Made by a program: the position numbers and the translations under genes. The notes under the pieces were generated by a model that saw only the letters and a list, made by a program, of their open reading frames with translations, was not told the origin of the DNA and searched no databases. 55,870 nt of DNA. It comes from Patescibacteria group bacterium (GTDB lineage Bacteria; Patescibacteriota; Microgenomatia; UBA10105; UBA927). Shown here one piece after another: positions 37,012-47,121 of the stretch. Each line of letters begins with the position of its first letter. The stretch's first letter is position 1. The stretch lies in contig JAHJMO010000017.1 of the NCBI GenBank assembly GCA_018821245.1, forward strand, positions 1 to 55,870, written 5' to 3'.

Positions 37012-38597
37012 AAAAAGCTCATTCATTCCGCTTGATGTGGTTTATATGCGGCATCACCGCAATCGTTATATGGTTTTGGGGGGTTACGCTCCCCTTTGTC
37101 GGCATCTACAACGCCAATAATAATTACCTAGCGCTTGCGTCCAATAATTTCCTCCGTTTCGGATACTCGACGCTTCATTTTCTCCCGACCTATTATGTCG
37201 GTGAGACGTTGCCTGCTAAAGTCCCGTATTACCTGCATCATCCAGTATTATTTTTTCTCCTTGCGTCCGTACCCATTGCTTTGTTCGGAAGTAGCAATTG
37301 GGTAGTCCATATGATGCCGTTTCTTTTTACCTTGGCTTCGATAGTGGTATTGTATGCGGTCATCCGTGAAATTTCGGGCGATCGAATCGCTCGATGGAGC
37401 TCGCTATGTGCGGCGCTTTTCCCAATGACGTCGTTTTTTTGGAAATATATGTTTTTTGAACAGGCGAGTATGTTTTTTACCCTCACCTGTCTTTTCTATT
37501 TTATCCGGTATCTTAAGACAGAGAACCGAGGGTATATTTTGGGACTGTTTGTTTCATCGCTATTGGGAGGAGCGATAGATTGGTACGGCGGATATCTATT
37601 GTTTGGGTTTTTGTATCTTTTTGTCATCCGAAGAGATAAACATACCTTTGTGGGATTTGCTACCTATGTCGCGGGGTTGGTGCTGGGCCTTTCAACGTAC
37701 GCGGCGGCGCTCTATTGGAGCGGGAATGTTCATGCCGTTTTCGAGGGCTTTTTTGCGCGGTGGATAACAAGCGAATTGATCGGGTTATCCTGGTGGCCGG
37801 TGCGGTTGACACTCGTTGCGTTGCTTCGTCTGCTTATTTATTTTTCGCCGTTTGCGATGATTGGTATATGGTGGTGGCTGCGAGACAAATCAAAAAAGAC
37901 TCAAGGCGTTTTTTCGAGCCGACAACTCCTAATTGTTTTCATCATTCTTGGACTTGTTAATCTCGTCGTGCTCCCCTCTGCAACATGGGGACATAGTTAT
38001 TTCCTCTACTATCTGGTGCCGTTTGTTTCCTACGTCATGGGACTCTGGATAGATAGGGTATCGTATCGATCAATAGTTCTCGTTTGGGGTGTTGTCATTG
38101 TGCAAGTTTTCTGGACCGTGAGTGTGAACGGCGTGAAGATCAGCCAAGTCACCAAACAGTCGTGGAAACATGATTTCGGCCGCGATGTGAGTGCCGTCGT
38201 TCCAATGTATAGCAGGGTCGGTGTGTTGGAGTACCCGGGCGATGTGTTGGAGAATTACTTTGGCATAGCAACGACTCCCATTTCCAGCATGGATGTCGAT
38301 CGGTGGGCAATAGGTGATGGACATAAGGAGCTTGGGTTTGTTGTCATGGCTTGCAAAAGTGACTGCGGGGTTTCTGAAAACAGCTTCATTAAAGCGTTAA
38401 GTAATCATCAGGCAGTAGCAGAGTTTCACTATGGGAACAACAAAGGCTGGCTTATTGGCGGCGTACGGCAGGAGCGTGGACTGTCTATTATGAGAAAAAC
38501 GTATGAGAATAACTATCAGCTGCAACGAACATCAACACCGCTTTTGTTGCGGTGGTACCGCACCATACGGGATATACTCGGGAGCACGCAGATATGA
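37008..38597 (+). CDS. Polytopic GT39/ArnT-like glycosyltransferase
   Basis: Many TM segments; N-terminal loop with NNNYLALASNNFLRFGYSTLHFLPTYY...YYLHHPVLFFLLASVPIALFG. Confidence 0.7.
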   Translation: MKKAHSFRLMWFICGITAIVIWFWGVTLPFVGIYNANNNYLALASNNFLRFGYSTLHFLPTYYVGETLPAKVPYYLHHPVLFFLLASVPIALFGSSNWVVHMMPFLFTLASIVVLYAVIREISGDRIARWSSLCAALFPMTSFFWKYMFFEQASMFFTLTCLFYFIRYLKTENRGYILGLFVSSLLGGAIDWYGGYLLFGFLYLFVIRRDKHTFVGFATYVAGLVLGLSTYAAALYWSGNVHAVFEGFFARWITSELIGLSWWPVRLTLVALLRLLIYFSPFAMIGIWWWLRDKSKKTQGVFSSRQLLIVFIILGLVNLVVLPSATWGHSYFLYYLVPFVSYVMGLWIDRVSYRSIVLVWGVVIVQVFWTVSVNGVKISQVTKQSWKHDFGRDVSAVVPMYSRVGVLEYPGDVLENYFGIATTPISSMDVDRWAIGDGHKELGFVVMACKSDCGVSENSFIKALSNHQAVAEFHYGNNKGWLIGGVRQERGLSIMRKTYENNYQLQRTSTPLLLRWYRTIRDILGSTQI

Positions 38598-39748
38598 AGA
38601 AGATTGCCATCGTCAGGGGAAAATTTTTGAACGCCTATGAGATGCAGAGCTTCGAGCCTTTGGTTTCGCGATATGACATAACCGCCTTCGGTTCTCTTAC
38701 CTGTTATCACGACCGCTATAGATTTCCGGTGGTTAAACTTCCTTCGCCGATGGATCTGCCGGACTTCCCCTTCAAACTGCCGTTACTAAACCGCTTATGT
38801 ATTGACGCACACTATCTCCATGGTCTGGAAGAGCGACTGCGTGGATTTGATCTTGTCCATACTGCCGAGACGTACTACCGCTATACGCAGCAAGCGCTAC
38901 ATGCCAGGAAAAAGGGATATGTCAAAAAGGTTATTGCCACTGTGTTGGAGAATATACCTTTCAATAATGAAGGATTTTGGGGGAGAAAATGTTTTAAAGC
39001 GTGTGCGCGAAATGAGCTTGACCACATAATCGCCCTGACGTGTTTGACGGCAGATGCGCTTGTGCGGGAAGGCACGGATCCTGCAAAAATCACTGTTATC
39101 GGTCACGGCATAGACTGCAAAAGATTTTTTCCGGGGACAAAAAGAAGCGGGAAGGGTTCAACCATTACTATTTTGTTCTCCGGCAGGCTCGAAGAGTATA
39201 AAGGTGTATTAGATGTGCTTCATGCGGCACGGATGTTATTTGCCGATCCCCTTTTATTCGGCTATCGCATGAGATTTGTTTTTGTCGGAGAGGGTTCTTT
39301 AAAAAAACGAATGCTTGTATTGGAAAAGGCCATGGGTATAGAAGCCTTTATTTATCATAAGAGCTTGCCGTATGCGCAAATGCCGGATGTATACAGGGAT
39401 GCGGATATCTTTGTTGCACCCAGTAAACCTAGGTTCGTCCGAAGGTTTGGCGTAAGCCATATGACATGGCAAGAGCAGTATTGTACTGCGCTTCTAGAGG
39501 CGCAAGCTGCGGGACTGGCGATCGTAACGACCAAAAGCGGCGGCATACCGGAAAATGTCGGGGAGGCGGCGCTTTTTGCCAAACCCGGTGACGTGCCGGA
39601 TCTTGCAGAGTGTATTAGGAGATTTGTCACGTCACCGACTCTTAGACGGCAGTATGGAGAAAGAGCCAGAAAACGGGCAGAATCCGTCCATGATATCAGG
39701 GTGATTTCGGGCAAGATCCTGGATGTTTACGATCGGATCCTGCGTTGA
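38594..39748 (+). CDS. Glycosyltransferase family 4
   Basis: ITILFSGRLEEYKGVLDVLHAARML; ADIFVAPSKP...EQYCTALLEAQAAGLAIVTTKSGGIPENVGEAALFAKPGD. Confidence 0.9.
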   Translation: MKKIAIVRGKFLNAYEMQSFEPLVSRYDITAFGSLTCYHDRYRFPVVKLPSPMDLPDFPFKLPLLNRLCIDAHYLHGLEERLRGFDLVHTAETYYRYTQQALHARKKGYVKKVIATVLENIPFNNEGFWGRKCFKACARNELDHIIALTCLTADALVREGTDPAKITVIGHGIDCKRFFPGTKRSGKGSTITILFSGRLEEYKGVLDVLHAARMLFADPLLFGYRMRFVFVGEGSLKKRMLVLEKAMGIEAFIYHKSLPYAQMPDVYRDADIFVAPSKPRFVRRFGVSHMTWQEQYCTALLEAQAAGLAIVTTKSGGIPENVGEAALFAKPGDVPDLAECIRRFVTSPTLRRQYGERARKRAESVHDIRVISGKILDVYDRILR

Positions 39749-39754
39749 GTATCT

Positions 39755-40870
39755 TTAATTATTCAAGAGAAAGCGGAGTATAAAAAGCGCATTTAAAACG
39801 GAAAGAGGCAGAGTAAGGGAATAAAGGATAATTTGCCTGCCGAACCTAAGCTTAAGGATTTTAGCATATATGTGGGCAAGTCCTATCGCAAGAAGTGGCA
39901 AAATCGAGACAAACATGCGGCCGCTGTAACTAGCTCCCTGCCGCCACGTACTCCAGCTGGCAATAAGGAGTAGCTCTAGTGCAAAAACCGCAATATACCC
40001 CCAAGACTTTTTCCAAAAGAGTCCGAAGATCCCTACCATCGTAATCGGCGTCCACAGAAACAAGCCGTTGGCAGGGGAGAAGAGAACACCAAGAATATGC
40101 GGTCGAAAGATGTTAAATCCTTCTCCGCCGAACATGTAGGGATTGGAAAAAATAGTTCCATAGAGGGTTTGCCAGGCGAGAAGTTGCCATACAAAGACTG
40201 ACGAGAAACCCAGTAGAATGCGTATCAATATTTTTCTTCCACCTCCGAGGTGAGTAAAGAGTATCAGTGCGTACGCGACGTCTTGCAGCCGAAAGAGAGC
40301 TAGAAATCCGAGACCCGCACCGACTAGAAACCAACTGCGATTCTTTTGAGCAAGTAAGGACAGGAACAAGGTGGCAGCAAAAAACGAAAGCGCATGGGAG
40401 TTTACCGGATCAAGCGAACCGTAAAAAAATAGATTGGTGGCCGCCGCAATACCCGCGACAGCCAAAAAGCTTGCCTGTTTGGAAAAAGACTTTGCAAGAA
40501 ACCGATATAAAAGGATCAAGCCTACAAGCGCAAGCGACACGCTCGTAAATCCTGCGGCAAGCTCATAAGGGAGAGAGTAGCCGTAGCCCATCATGAGAGT
40601 ATGAGTCCACACGTATAACGGTGCCCAAAGCAGTGCCGGGCCGACAGAGTATTTATTGCCTGCATATCCGAGTGGTGTAGGAGGCTGGGCAACACCGTAG
40701 TGACTATACTCGTTGGCAAAATCGATATCGTGGTCTACGACACCCGACCGGAGCCACGAATAATAGAATATGCCGTCTCCGTAGACAGCCTTTTTCAGAT
40801 ACAGGGCATGGGCAAAAAATCCCGCAAAATATACGAAAGCGATGAATATAATCCACAGATTCTTCTTCAT
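39755..40870 (-). CDS. Polytopic membrane protein (GT39-like, putative)
   Basis: Multiple hydrophobic segments; luminal YGDGIFYYSWLRSGVVDHDIDFANEYSHYG motif. Confidence 0.6.
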   Translation of the reverse strand: MKKNLWIIFIAFVYFAGFFAHALYLKKAVYGDGIFYYSWLRSGVVDHDIDFANEYSHYGVAQPPTPLGYAGNKYSVGPALLWAPLYVWTHTLMMGYGYSLPYELAAGFTSVSLALVGLILLYRFLAKSFSKQASFLAVAGIAAATNLFFYGSLDPVNSHALSFFAATLFLSLLAQKNRSWFLVGAGLGFLALFRLQDVAYALILFTHLGGGRKILIRILLGFSSVFVWQLLAWQTLYGTIFSNPYMFGGEGFNIFRPHILGVLFSPANGLFLWTPITMVGIFGLFWKKSWGYIAVFALELLLIASWSTWRQGASYSGRMFVSILPLLAIGLAHIYAKILKLRFGRQIILYSLTLPLSVLNALFILRFLLNN

Positions 40871-40893
40871 GTTTTCGTGATAGAATTATAGCA

Positions 40894-41649
40894 ATGATCA
40901 CCGCCGTTGTCCTAAGCAGAAACGATGCAGAGTATATAGGCAGGACGCTGGAAAGCATACATTGGTGCGATGAGGTCGTTGTCATAGATGACGATTCGAC
41001 GGATGACACAGGGGCGATATGTGAGCGTTTCGGAGCACGTGTTTATGTGCGTGCCCTCCACAAGGATTTTGCTTCGCAGAGAAACTTCGGGCTATCTAAA
41101 GCGAGAGGGGAGTGGGTGTTTTTTGTTGACTCCGACGAGATTGTAAGTTCCCAATTGGCTTCTGAAATCCAGCTTGTCGTCAAGAATGCGACCAAAATGC
41201 CAAATGCCAATGTAGGATATTTTGTCAGGAGAAAGGATTTTTTCGGGGGGAGATGGCTTCTCCATGGAGAGACTGCCAATGTACGGCTCCTTCGGCTTGC
41301 CAAAAGAAACGCAGGTATTTGGATGAGGCCTGTACATGAAGTGTGGAAGATAACGGGGCCCGTCGGGATACTCCGCGAACCACTCCTCCACTATCCCCAC
41401 CCAGACGTCGCACAATTTATCGATTCCATCAATTGGTATTCTACGGTCAACGCCCAGTATCTTTTCAGACAAAAGATTCGCGAGTCGTGGTGGAAGATAC
41501 CCGTGTATCCGGCAGCAAAATTTTTCTACAATTACATTTGTCGTTTGGGATTTTTGGACGGGACGGCAGGGGCTGTGGTTGCCATCATGATGAGTTTTCA
41601 TTCATTTTTGACACGGGCAAAGTTATGGAAACTTTGGGATCGCGATTAA
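40894..41649 (+). CDS. Glycosyltransferase family 2
   Basis: MITAVVLSRNDAEYIGRTLESIHWCDEVVVIDDDSTDDTGAICERFGA; WVFFVDSDEIVS. Confidence 0.92.
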   Translation: MITAVVLSRNDAEYIGRTLESIHWCDEVVVIDDDSTDDTGAICERFGARVYVRALHKDFASQRNFGLSKARGEWVFFVDSDEIVSSQLASEIQLVVKNATKMPNANVGYFVRRKDFFGGRWLLHGETANVRLLRLAKRNAGIWMRPVHEVWKITGPVGILREPLLHYPHPDVAQFIDSINWYSTVNAQYLFRQKIRESWWKIPVYPAAKFFYNYICRLGFLDGTAGAVVAIMMSFHSFLTRAKLWKLWDRD

Positions 41650-42773
41650 GGCGGGATCTGCTCCTTGTGTGTGCGCTAGGCCTGACATGCGCGTACGCGG
41701 TTTACTCACTATACCGCATTATCACAACGTATGCTCCGGATTTCAGCGTCTTCTACCAATCAGCCGGAAATTTAGTGCGTGGTGTCAATATTTACGGGGA
41801 CCCGACTCTTTATACAGGCTTAGGATATCCGCCGGTGAGTCTTTTGCCGTTTCTACCGTTTATTCTGCTTCCGTATAAGCTGGCTCAGGGAATATGGGTA
41901 GTGGGGTCGTTTGCAGCACTTTTGGGCTCTATATGGGTAACAATTGTTTTGGTGGAAAAACGGATTTCTTTACGACGTTTTGCGTGGGTATGTATGGCCG
42001 CATTTCTTTCCTTTCCGACAAAATTTTCACTTGGAATGGGTACCGTAAACATCGTAGCATTGTTTTTATTGCTATTCTCGTTGCGCTTGATGGGGAAAAA
42101 CAGAGACAGGAAGGCAGGACTTTTCCTGGCATGTGCTTTGGTACTTAAGCCTCACTTTGCGTTGTTGTTGGTGCCTTTTCTTCACCATAAACAAAGGGCG
42201 GTTGGCGTTGCGGCTGTGGTGCTCGTGCTTATGGGAATGATCATAGGTGGATTGTTTGGTTGGAATCTTTGGTTAGAATATGCTGTCAAAGCTGCCCCAC
42301 CGCTTCTTCGGTTTACCGGAAAGGAGATATATTATAATCAGGGCATATCAGCGGTTTTTTCCCGTTTACTGCCAGTTGGGCAGGCCGGCGTTGCTGCGCT
42401 TGCTGGCTCAATACTCGTGATCGCATGGGCATATCAGTATATGAAAACGCATAGCATGACGGTTTTTAAGAGTGTGGCGTTCTTTATGCCGGTTCTTCTT
42501 TTGGTTGAGCCGTTGTCCTGGCAGCACCATTATGTTTTTTTGCTTCCCACATTTTTTGTCGTTTGGAGGGCGCTTCGGCGAAAAGATCATTGGAAGATTG
42601 CACTGCTTTTGGCAAGTTATATCTTGATCAGCGCAAATATCAAGCAGCCGGATCTTTTATCCCCCTCTTTTATGTCACGCATCGCGCTTTCGCATGTTTT
42701 TTGGGGCAATATGCTTCTGTTGACGCTTTATGCTATGGTCGTCCCGGCGCAAAACAGAAGTGCTCGATTATAA
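41625..42773 (+). CDS. GT87 / DUF2029-like polytopic glycosyltransferase
   Basis: PDFSVFYQSAGNLVRGVNIYGDPTLYTGLGYPPVSLLPFLPFILLPYKLAQGIW; multiple TMs; start trimmed from ORF start 41343. Confidence 0.75.
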   Translation: METLGSRLRRDLLLVCALGLTCAYAVYSLYRIITTYAPDFSVFYQSAGNLVRGVNIYGDPTLYTGLGYPPVSLLPFLPFILLPYKLAQGIWVVGSFAALLGSIWVTIVLVEKRISLRRFAWVCMAAFLSFPTKFSLGMGTVNIVALFLLLFSLRLMGKNRDRKAGLFLACALVLKPHFALLLVPFLHHKQRAVGVAAVVLVLMGMIIGGLFGWNLWLEYAVKAAPPLLRFTGKEIYYNQGISAVFSRLLPVGQAGVAALAGSILVIAWAYQYMKTHSMTVFKSVAFFMPVLLLVEPLSWQHHYVFLLPTFFVVWRALRRKDHWKIALLLASYILISANIKQPDLLSPSFMSRIALSHVFWGNMLLLTLYAMVVPAQNRSARL

Positions 42774-42774
42774 T

Positions 42775-43965
42775 ATGGATGTGCAACTGATCACGTCACT
42801 GTTTTTCATAAGTTTGCTCGTTGGTAATATCATAAAAATCGGCATAGGGGGAGATGCGTCGCTATACATTCATGATGTCGTGCTTTTATTGCTTGTTTCG
42901 GCTTTTTCGTTGCAGCAATATCGGAAAGGCGTGAGAGCAATACCGAGACTGGCATGGTATGTATTAGGATTTGCGGCAATAGCTATTTGTTCATTGGTGC
43001 TCAACGCCCGGAGATTTACGTCGGTGGAATCAGGCCAGTCGCTTCTTTATCTGGTTCGCTGGCTTCTGTATGCAAGCCTCTACTGGATTACGGCGTTTTC
43101 ACAATATCCCTCGCTATGGCTTACCGGTCTTTATGGGGCAGGAATGGGAGTTGCCGTACTCGGATTTCTTCAGCTATGGCTGTACCCTGATTTGCGTAAT
43201 TTGTACTACCTCGGATGGGATCCGCATTTCCGGCGCATGTTTTCTACGCTCCTTGACCCCAATTTTACCGGCATCATCATAGTCCTTACGTTTTTCCTGG
43301 GATTGCTTCTATACCCGCGTATTGCGAAAAAAGCATGGATCGTTTTGGGAGAGGCTATACTTGTCATTGCGCTTTTGACTACGTATTCAAGAAGCAGTTT
43401 TTTGGCGTTTGGGCTGGGGATAGCGGCCTTGGTGTTGTGGCAAAAAGCGTGGAGGTGCGGAGCATTACTCCTTGCGGTGTTTGCCGCAGGGGTGATTCTT
43501 ATGTCCGGACAGACAGAAGGCCAGCGTCTGACACGCTCTGCCAGCGCTTACGCGCGTATCGGCAACTGGACAAAGACGATCGCGCTTGTCAAAAAGTCTC
43601 CGATTGTGGGATATGGCTTTAACACGCTTCGCTTTGTGCGAGGAGAGGAGACGAACGGGGCCGATTCGGCAATCCCGTCACGAGCCGGCTCGGGAGTGGA
43701 CAATAGCATATTGTTTCTTTTGGCTACAACAGGAATAGTGGGCGCGGTTTACTATCTTTGGCTTCTATGCCGCATGGTGCGGCTGGCCAGCCACCCAAGT
43801 GTCAGCGCTTCCTTTGTGGCCATACTTGTCCACAGTATGTTTGTCAACAGTTTGTTTTATCCTTGGGTGATGATATGGATGTGGATCGTGATAGGAGTAA
43901 GAGAGCGCGAACTTGCGCCACGACAAAAATCCGCTCGAGCGAAGTTTTGTCGTGGGGTGAATTAA
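42775..43965 (+). CDS. O-antigen ligase/polymerase (WaaL/Wzy-like)
   Basis: Polytopic; LLTTYSRSSFLAFGLGIAALVLW; SPIVGYGFNTLRF; VDNSILFLLATTGIVGAVYYLWLL. Confidence 0.8.
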   Translation: MDVQLITSLFFISLLVGNIIKIGIGGDASLYIHDVVLLLLVSAFSLQQYRKGVRAIPRLAWYVLGFAAIAICSLVLNARRFTSVESGQSLLYLVRWLLYASLYWITAFSQYPSLWLTGLYGAGMGVAVLGFLQLWLYPDLRNLYYLGWDPHFRRMFSTLLDPNFTGIIIVLTFFLGLLLYPRIAKKAWIVLGEAILVIALLTTYSRSSFLAFGLGIAALVLWQKAWRCGALLLAVFAAGVILMSGQTEGQRLTRSASAYARIGNWTKTIALVKKSPIVGYGFNTLRFVRGEETNGADSAIPSRAGSGVDNSILFLLATTGIVGAVYYLWLLCRMVRLASHPSVSASFVAILVHSMFVNSLFYPWVMIWMWIVIGVRERELAPRQKSARAKFCRGVN

Positions 43966-43967
43966 AT

Positions 43968-44678
43968 TTATTTTTTGTAGGTCACATGGCGCTCTATGGT
44001 GGTCTGGTTGCTGGCGGGGTCTGTGGCTTTGATCGTGAGTGTGTTGTCGCCTTCCGCTAGCGGGAAGTCATAATGGAATGAGCCGTCTATAGCTACGACC
44101 GCCAACCGTCCGTTGATGGTGACAGCGACGTCTTCTTCTGTTTTGCCGGAAACGGTGACTCTGCCGGTATCTCCTTCTACGGTGCTATTGTCAGAAGGGC
44201 TGGAAACTTCCAAAGACGGAGGAGTGCGTTTGATGCGTATAGGCAAGACATCCGAGAGATCGCTTATATTTCCGTTTGCATCAATTTGTTTGGCGCTGAC
44301 GGTGTTGGCGCCTTCATCCATTTTTACTGAAGAGATGCTGAAGGAGCCGTCCTTTGCTATGGATACCTTTTTTGCCTCGCCGTCGTTGACATAGAGAATT
44401 AGCATATAGCCTGTTTGTCCTCTACCGCTTATGGTAATCGTAGCGCTGTTGGTGGCCACAGGTAAAGGATCAAGAGTCGGGGGGAGGATGATGTTCTGTA
44501 CGGGTTGGGCGGAAGGCGTTCCACCGCGGAGCCGTTCTACCAAAAGACTGAAGCCGACTAAGATTTTGAGACCGAAGAAGGCAAGAAAGATGAGAACGAC
44601 GACAATGCCCGCCAGGGACAAAAAGATCCTGCGCTCCTGTTGGCGTTCCTGATACCGGCGAAGATGCGATCTGGCCAT
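43968..44678 (-). CDS. Single-TM protein with tandem Ig-like domains
   Basis: TM LSLAGIVVVLIFLAFFGLKILVGF; repeats TVSGKTEEDVAVTINGRLAVVAIDGSFHYDFPLAEGDNTLTIKATDPASN. Confidence 0.8.
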   Translation of the reverse strand: MARSHLRRYQERQQERRIFLSLAGIVVVLIFLAFFGLKILVGFSLLVERLRGGTPSAQPVQNIILPPTLDPLPVATNSATITISGRGQTGYMLILYVNDGEAKKVSIAKDGSFSISSVKMDEGANTVSAKQIDANGNISDLSDVLPIRIKRTPPSLEVSSPSDNSTVEGDTGRVTVSGKTEEDVAVTINGRLAVVAIDGSFHYDFPLAEGDNTLTIKATDPASNQTTIERHVTYKK

Positions 44679-44762
44679 ATAGTAGTAACTCTTTAAGCCA
44701 TTGTACCAAACTCTAAGAATTTATTTTATCAAAAAATTCACAATAATTCACTATTGATCTTG

Positions 44763-45896
44763 TCACGTATTCCGTTGAATTACTTGCGGAAGTAGTGTGG
44801 ATGTGAGGGTTTCGATTCCTTCCTTGGTTTTAGTAGAGATATATACATGAGGAATGTCACCGGCCAGGCCCGATATTTTTTGTCTGTCCAGATTCGGTGC
44901 AGCGTCGATTTTGTTAAACACCAATACTTCTTTTTCCTCTGGAATTTTAAGCTGATTCAGAATTTCATTCACGACCCCGATTTTTTCCGTCATGAGCGGA
45001 TCTGATGCATCGATGATGTGCAGGACTATATCAGCATGGACTGATTCCATAAGTGTGGATTTAAATGCTTCGATTAAAGACGGCGGAAGATTGGCGATAA
45101 ATCCGATCGTATCTGATATGAGCACTTTTTTCCCGAGACTCGGCATAAAAATCTCACCTACGGTGCTGTCGAGCGTCGCAAACAATGTATTTTCCACCAG
45201 GTGTTTTTTATGGGTGAGGATATTAAACAACGATGTTTTTCCGGCATTGGTGTATCCCACAATGGAGATCGTTTGCAGCCCGAGATTTTTCCTATGGTCC
45301 ATCTGTCGTTTGCGCGAAGCGGCGGATTTGGCAAGCTCATCTTTGGTGCGTTTGATTTCGCGTTTCCAGTGCCGTTTCATCAGTTCCGTATTGGTTTCTC
45401 CGAGCCCCCTTGTTCCGATACCGCCACCCTGGCGGGAAAGGACCATACCCATGCCGTAAATCCTGGGCCCCATACTTTGCATCCGTGCAAGTTCTATCTG
45501 GAGTTTGGCTTCCGCCGTTCGTGCATGGCGGGAGAATATCGCAAGGATGAGATCGACACGGTCCCAGATTTGGATATTCGGTCGTATGGCCCAGAACAAT
45601 TTCATCAGTGTAAATTTCTGGCTGGGTTTGAGCTGACCGTTGAGCACAATGATGTCTGTGGGATGCGTTTTCAGATAAACACACACTTCTTCCGCTTTTC
45701 CCGGGCCAATATAGGTCGCATTAAATTCTTCGCCTTTTTGATGGATGAGGTCTATGACCTGCGAATTCCCAAGTGTTTCGACAAGATGCCACAGTTCGGT
45801 GATATCCTGTTCCATGTCCGCACGACTCATCCGAGGACGAGCGAGGTAGACAAAGAGTATAATGAGTGGGCGGGAGAGTGTTTGCACTGGATCCAT
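44763..45896 (-). CDS. hflX: GTPase HflX
   Basis: IGPGKAEEV; GIGTRGLGETNTELMKRHWKREI; SIVGYTNAGKTSLFNIL; ISDTIGFIANLPPSLIEAFKSTLME; NKIDAAP. Confidence 0.94.
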   Translation of the reverse strand: MDPVQTLSRPLIILFVYLARPRMSRADMEQDITELWHLVETLGNSQVIDLIHQKGEEFNATYIGPGKAEEVCVYLKTHPTDIIVLNGQLKPSQKFTLMKLFWAIRPNIQIWDRVDLILAIFSRHARTAEAKLQIELARMQSMGPRIYGMGMVLSRQGGGIGTRGLGETNTELMKRHWKREIKRTKDELAKSAASRKRQMDHRKNLGLQTISIVGYTNAGKTSLFNILTHKKHLVENTLFATLDSTVGEIFMPSLGKKVLISDTIGFIANLPPSLIEAFKSTLMESVHADIVLHIIDASDPLMTEKIGVVNEILNQLKIPEEKEVLVFNKIDAAPNLDRQKISGLAGDIPHVYISTKTKEGIETLTSTLLPQVIQRNT

Positions 45897-45914
45897 TATA
45901 ACAATATAAACACT

Positions 45915-46571
45915 ATGTATAAACTTTCTCCATCAGATTTTGCGTATTTATACGAGGAGTGCAAGCTCTGTTACTACCTCAAAATCAAAATGAGTATCCA
46001 GCGGCCGTCTATGCCGTTCCCCGGCGTGTTTTCGGCCCTCAATACCCGCCTTCAGGGGGCCTTGATCGGGAAGGAATTGCAAGAGCTTTCGCCGGTATTG
46101 CCCCAAGGCTCTGTGGAGAGCCAGGAGGGGTTTATCGAGTCTATGCCGGTTCCGAATACGAAAGTTTATATCAAAGGCAAGTATGACCTTCTTGTCCGCC
46201 AGCCGGATGGCACACGTCTCATCATTGACTTCAAGATCAGCCAGCCGAGCGAAGAAAAGATCGCCAAATATGAGACACAGCTTCAGGCGTACCACTACGC
46301 ATTCGAGCATCCCTCAACCGGGGAGACAAGAACCATTACCAAAATGGGACTTATCATCATGTATCCGGACCAAACGAAGTTTGAAAACGGCAGGGCGGTC
46401 ATGGATTTTCCTCCGCAGTGGTTTGAGATAGACATAAAAAAAGATTTTTTCCTGCAGTTTATGGCAGAGGTGAGTAGCCTGTTGGAAGGTCCGACGCCCC
46501 CGGAAAATCCCAACTGTAAGTGGTGCAAGTATCGCCATCTCGGAGAAGTTGAAAATTTGATGCGGCTCTGA
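45915..46571 (+). CDS. PD-(D/E)XK superfamily nuclease (Cas4-like, stand-alone)
   Basis: KLSPSDFAYLYEECKLCYYLKIK; GKYDLLVRQPDGTRLIIDFKIS; ETQLQAYHYAFEH; C-terminal NPNCKWCKYR; start trimmed from ORF start 45201. Confidence 0.8.
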   Translation: MYKLSPSDFAYLYEECKLCYYLKIKMSIQRPSMPFPGVFSALNTRLQGALIGKELQELSPVLPQGSVESQEGFIESMPVPNTKVYIKGKYDLLVRQPDGTRLIIDFKISQPSEEKIAKYETQLQAYHYAFEHPSTGETRTITKMGLIIMYPDQTKFENGRAVMDFPPQWFEIDIKKDFFLQFMAEVSSLLEGPTPPENPNCKWCKYRHLGEVENLMRL

Positions 46572-46609
46572 AAGTCAATTCGATGAATAGTACGATTTGT
46601 ATAGACAAT

Positions 46610-47089
46610 ATGATAGAGATTCAAAATACTACAAAAAAAGATGTTGCCTGGATTCAGGATCTATTTAATAGGCATTGGGGAGGAAAAATCATCGTTGCGA
46701 AAGGCATTATTCATAAGCCGGAAGAAGTCGAAGGAATGAGGGCGTTGATCGGCGGAAAAGTCATGGGAGCGATTACATATAAAGCTAGAGAGAGAGAACT
46801 TGAAATTATATCGCTTAATAGTTTTGAGGAGGGGAAAGGAGTAGGCTCGGCGCTATTATCCGGGATAATTCAATTAGCAAAAGAAAAGAAGTTGCAAAAG
46901 GTATGTGTCATTACGACTAACGATAACCTTAACGCGCTTCGCTTTTACCAAAAACGCGGTTTTCGCCTGACATACATATACCCGAATGCACTCGTACAGT
47001 CACGTAAATTGAAGCCTGGTATCCCGCTGGTTGGTGAAAACGGTATTCCGCTGCGGGACGAGATCGAACTTGAAATTAAGGTCTGTTAG
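46610..47089 (+). CDS. GNAT family N-acetyltransferase
   Basis: GKGVGSALLSGIIQLAKEKKLQKVCVITTNDNLNALRFYQKRGFRLTYIYPNAL. Confidence 0.9.
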   Translation: MIEIQNTTKKDVAWIQDLFNRHWGGKIIVAKGIIHKPEEVEGMRALIGGKVMGAITYKARERELEIISLNSFEEGKGVGSALLSGIIQLAKEKKLQKVCVITTNDNLNALRFYQKRGFRLTYIYPNALVQSRKLKPGIPLVGENGIPLRDEIELEIKVC

Positions 47090-47121
47090 CCCCCCGGCGG
47101 GCAGGGAACTGACTGTTTTTG

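Noticed and set aside
45201-45914. Long N-terminal extension of the PD-(D/E)XK ORF
   Set aside because: This part is antisense to hflX; homology-like sequence begins at ATG 45915 (MYKLSPSDFAYLYEECKLCYY).
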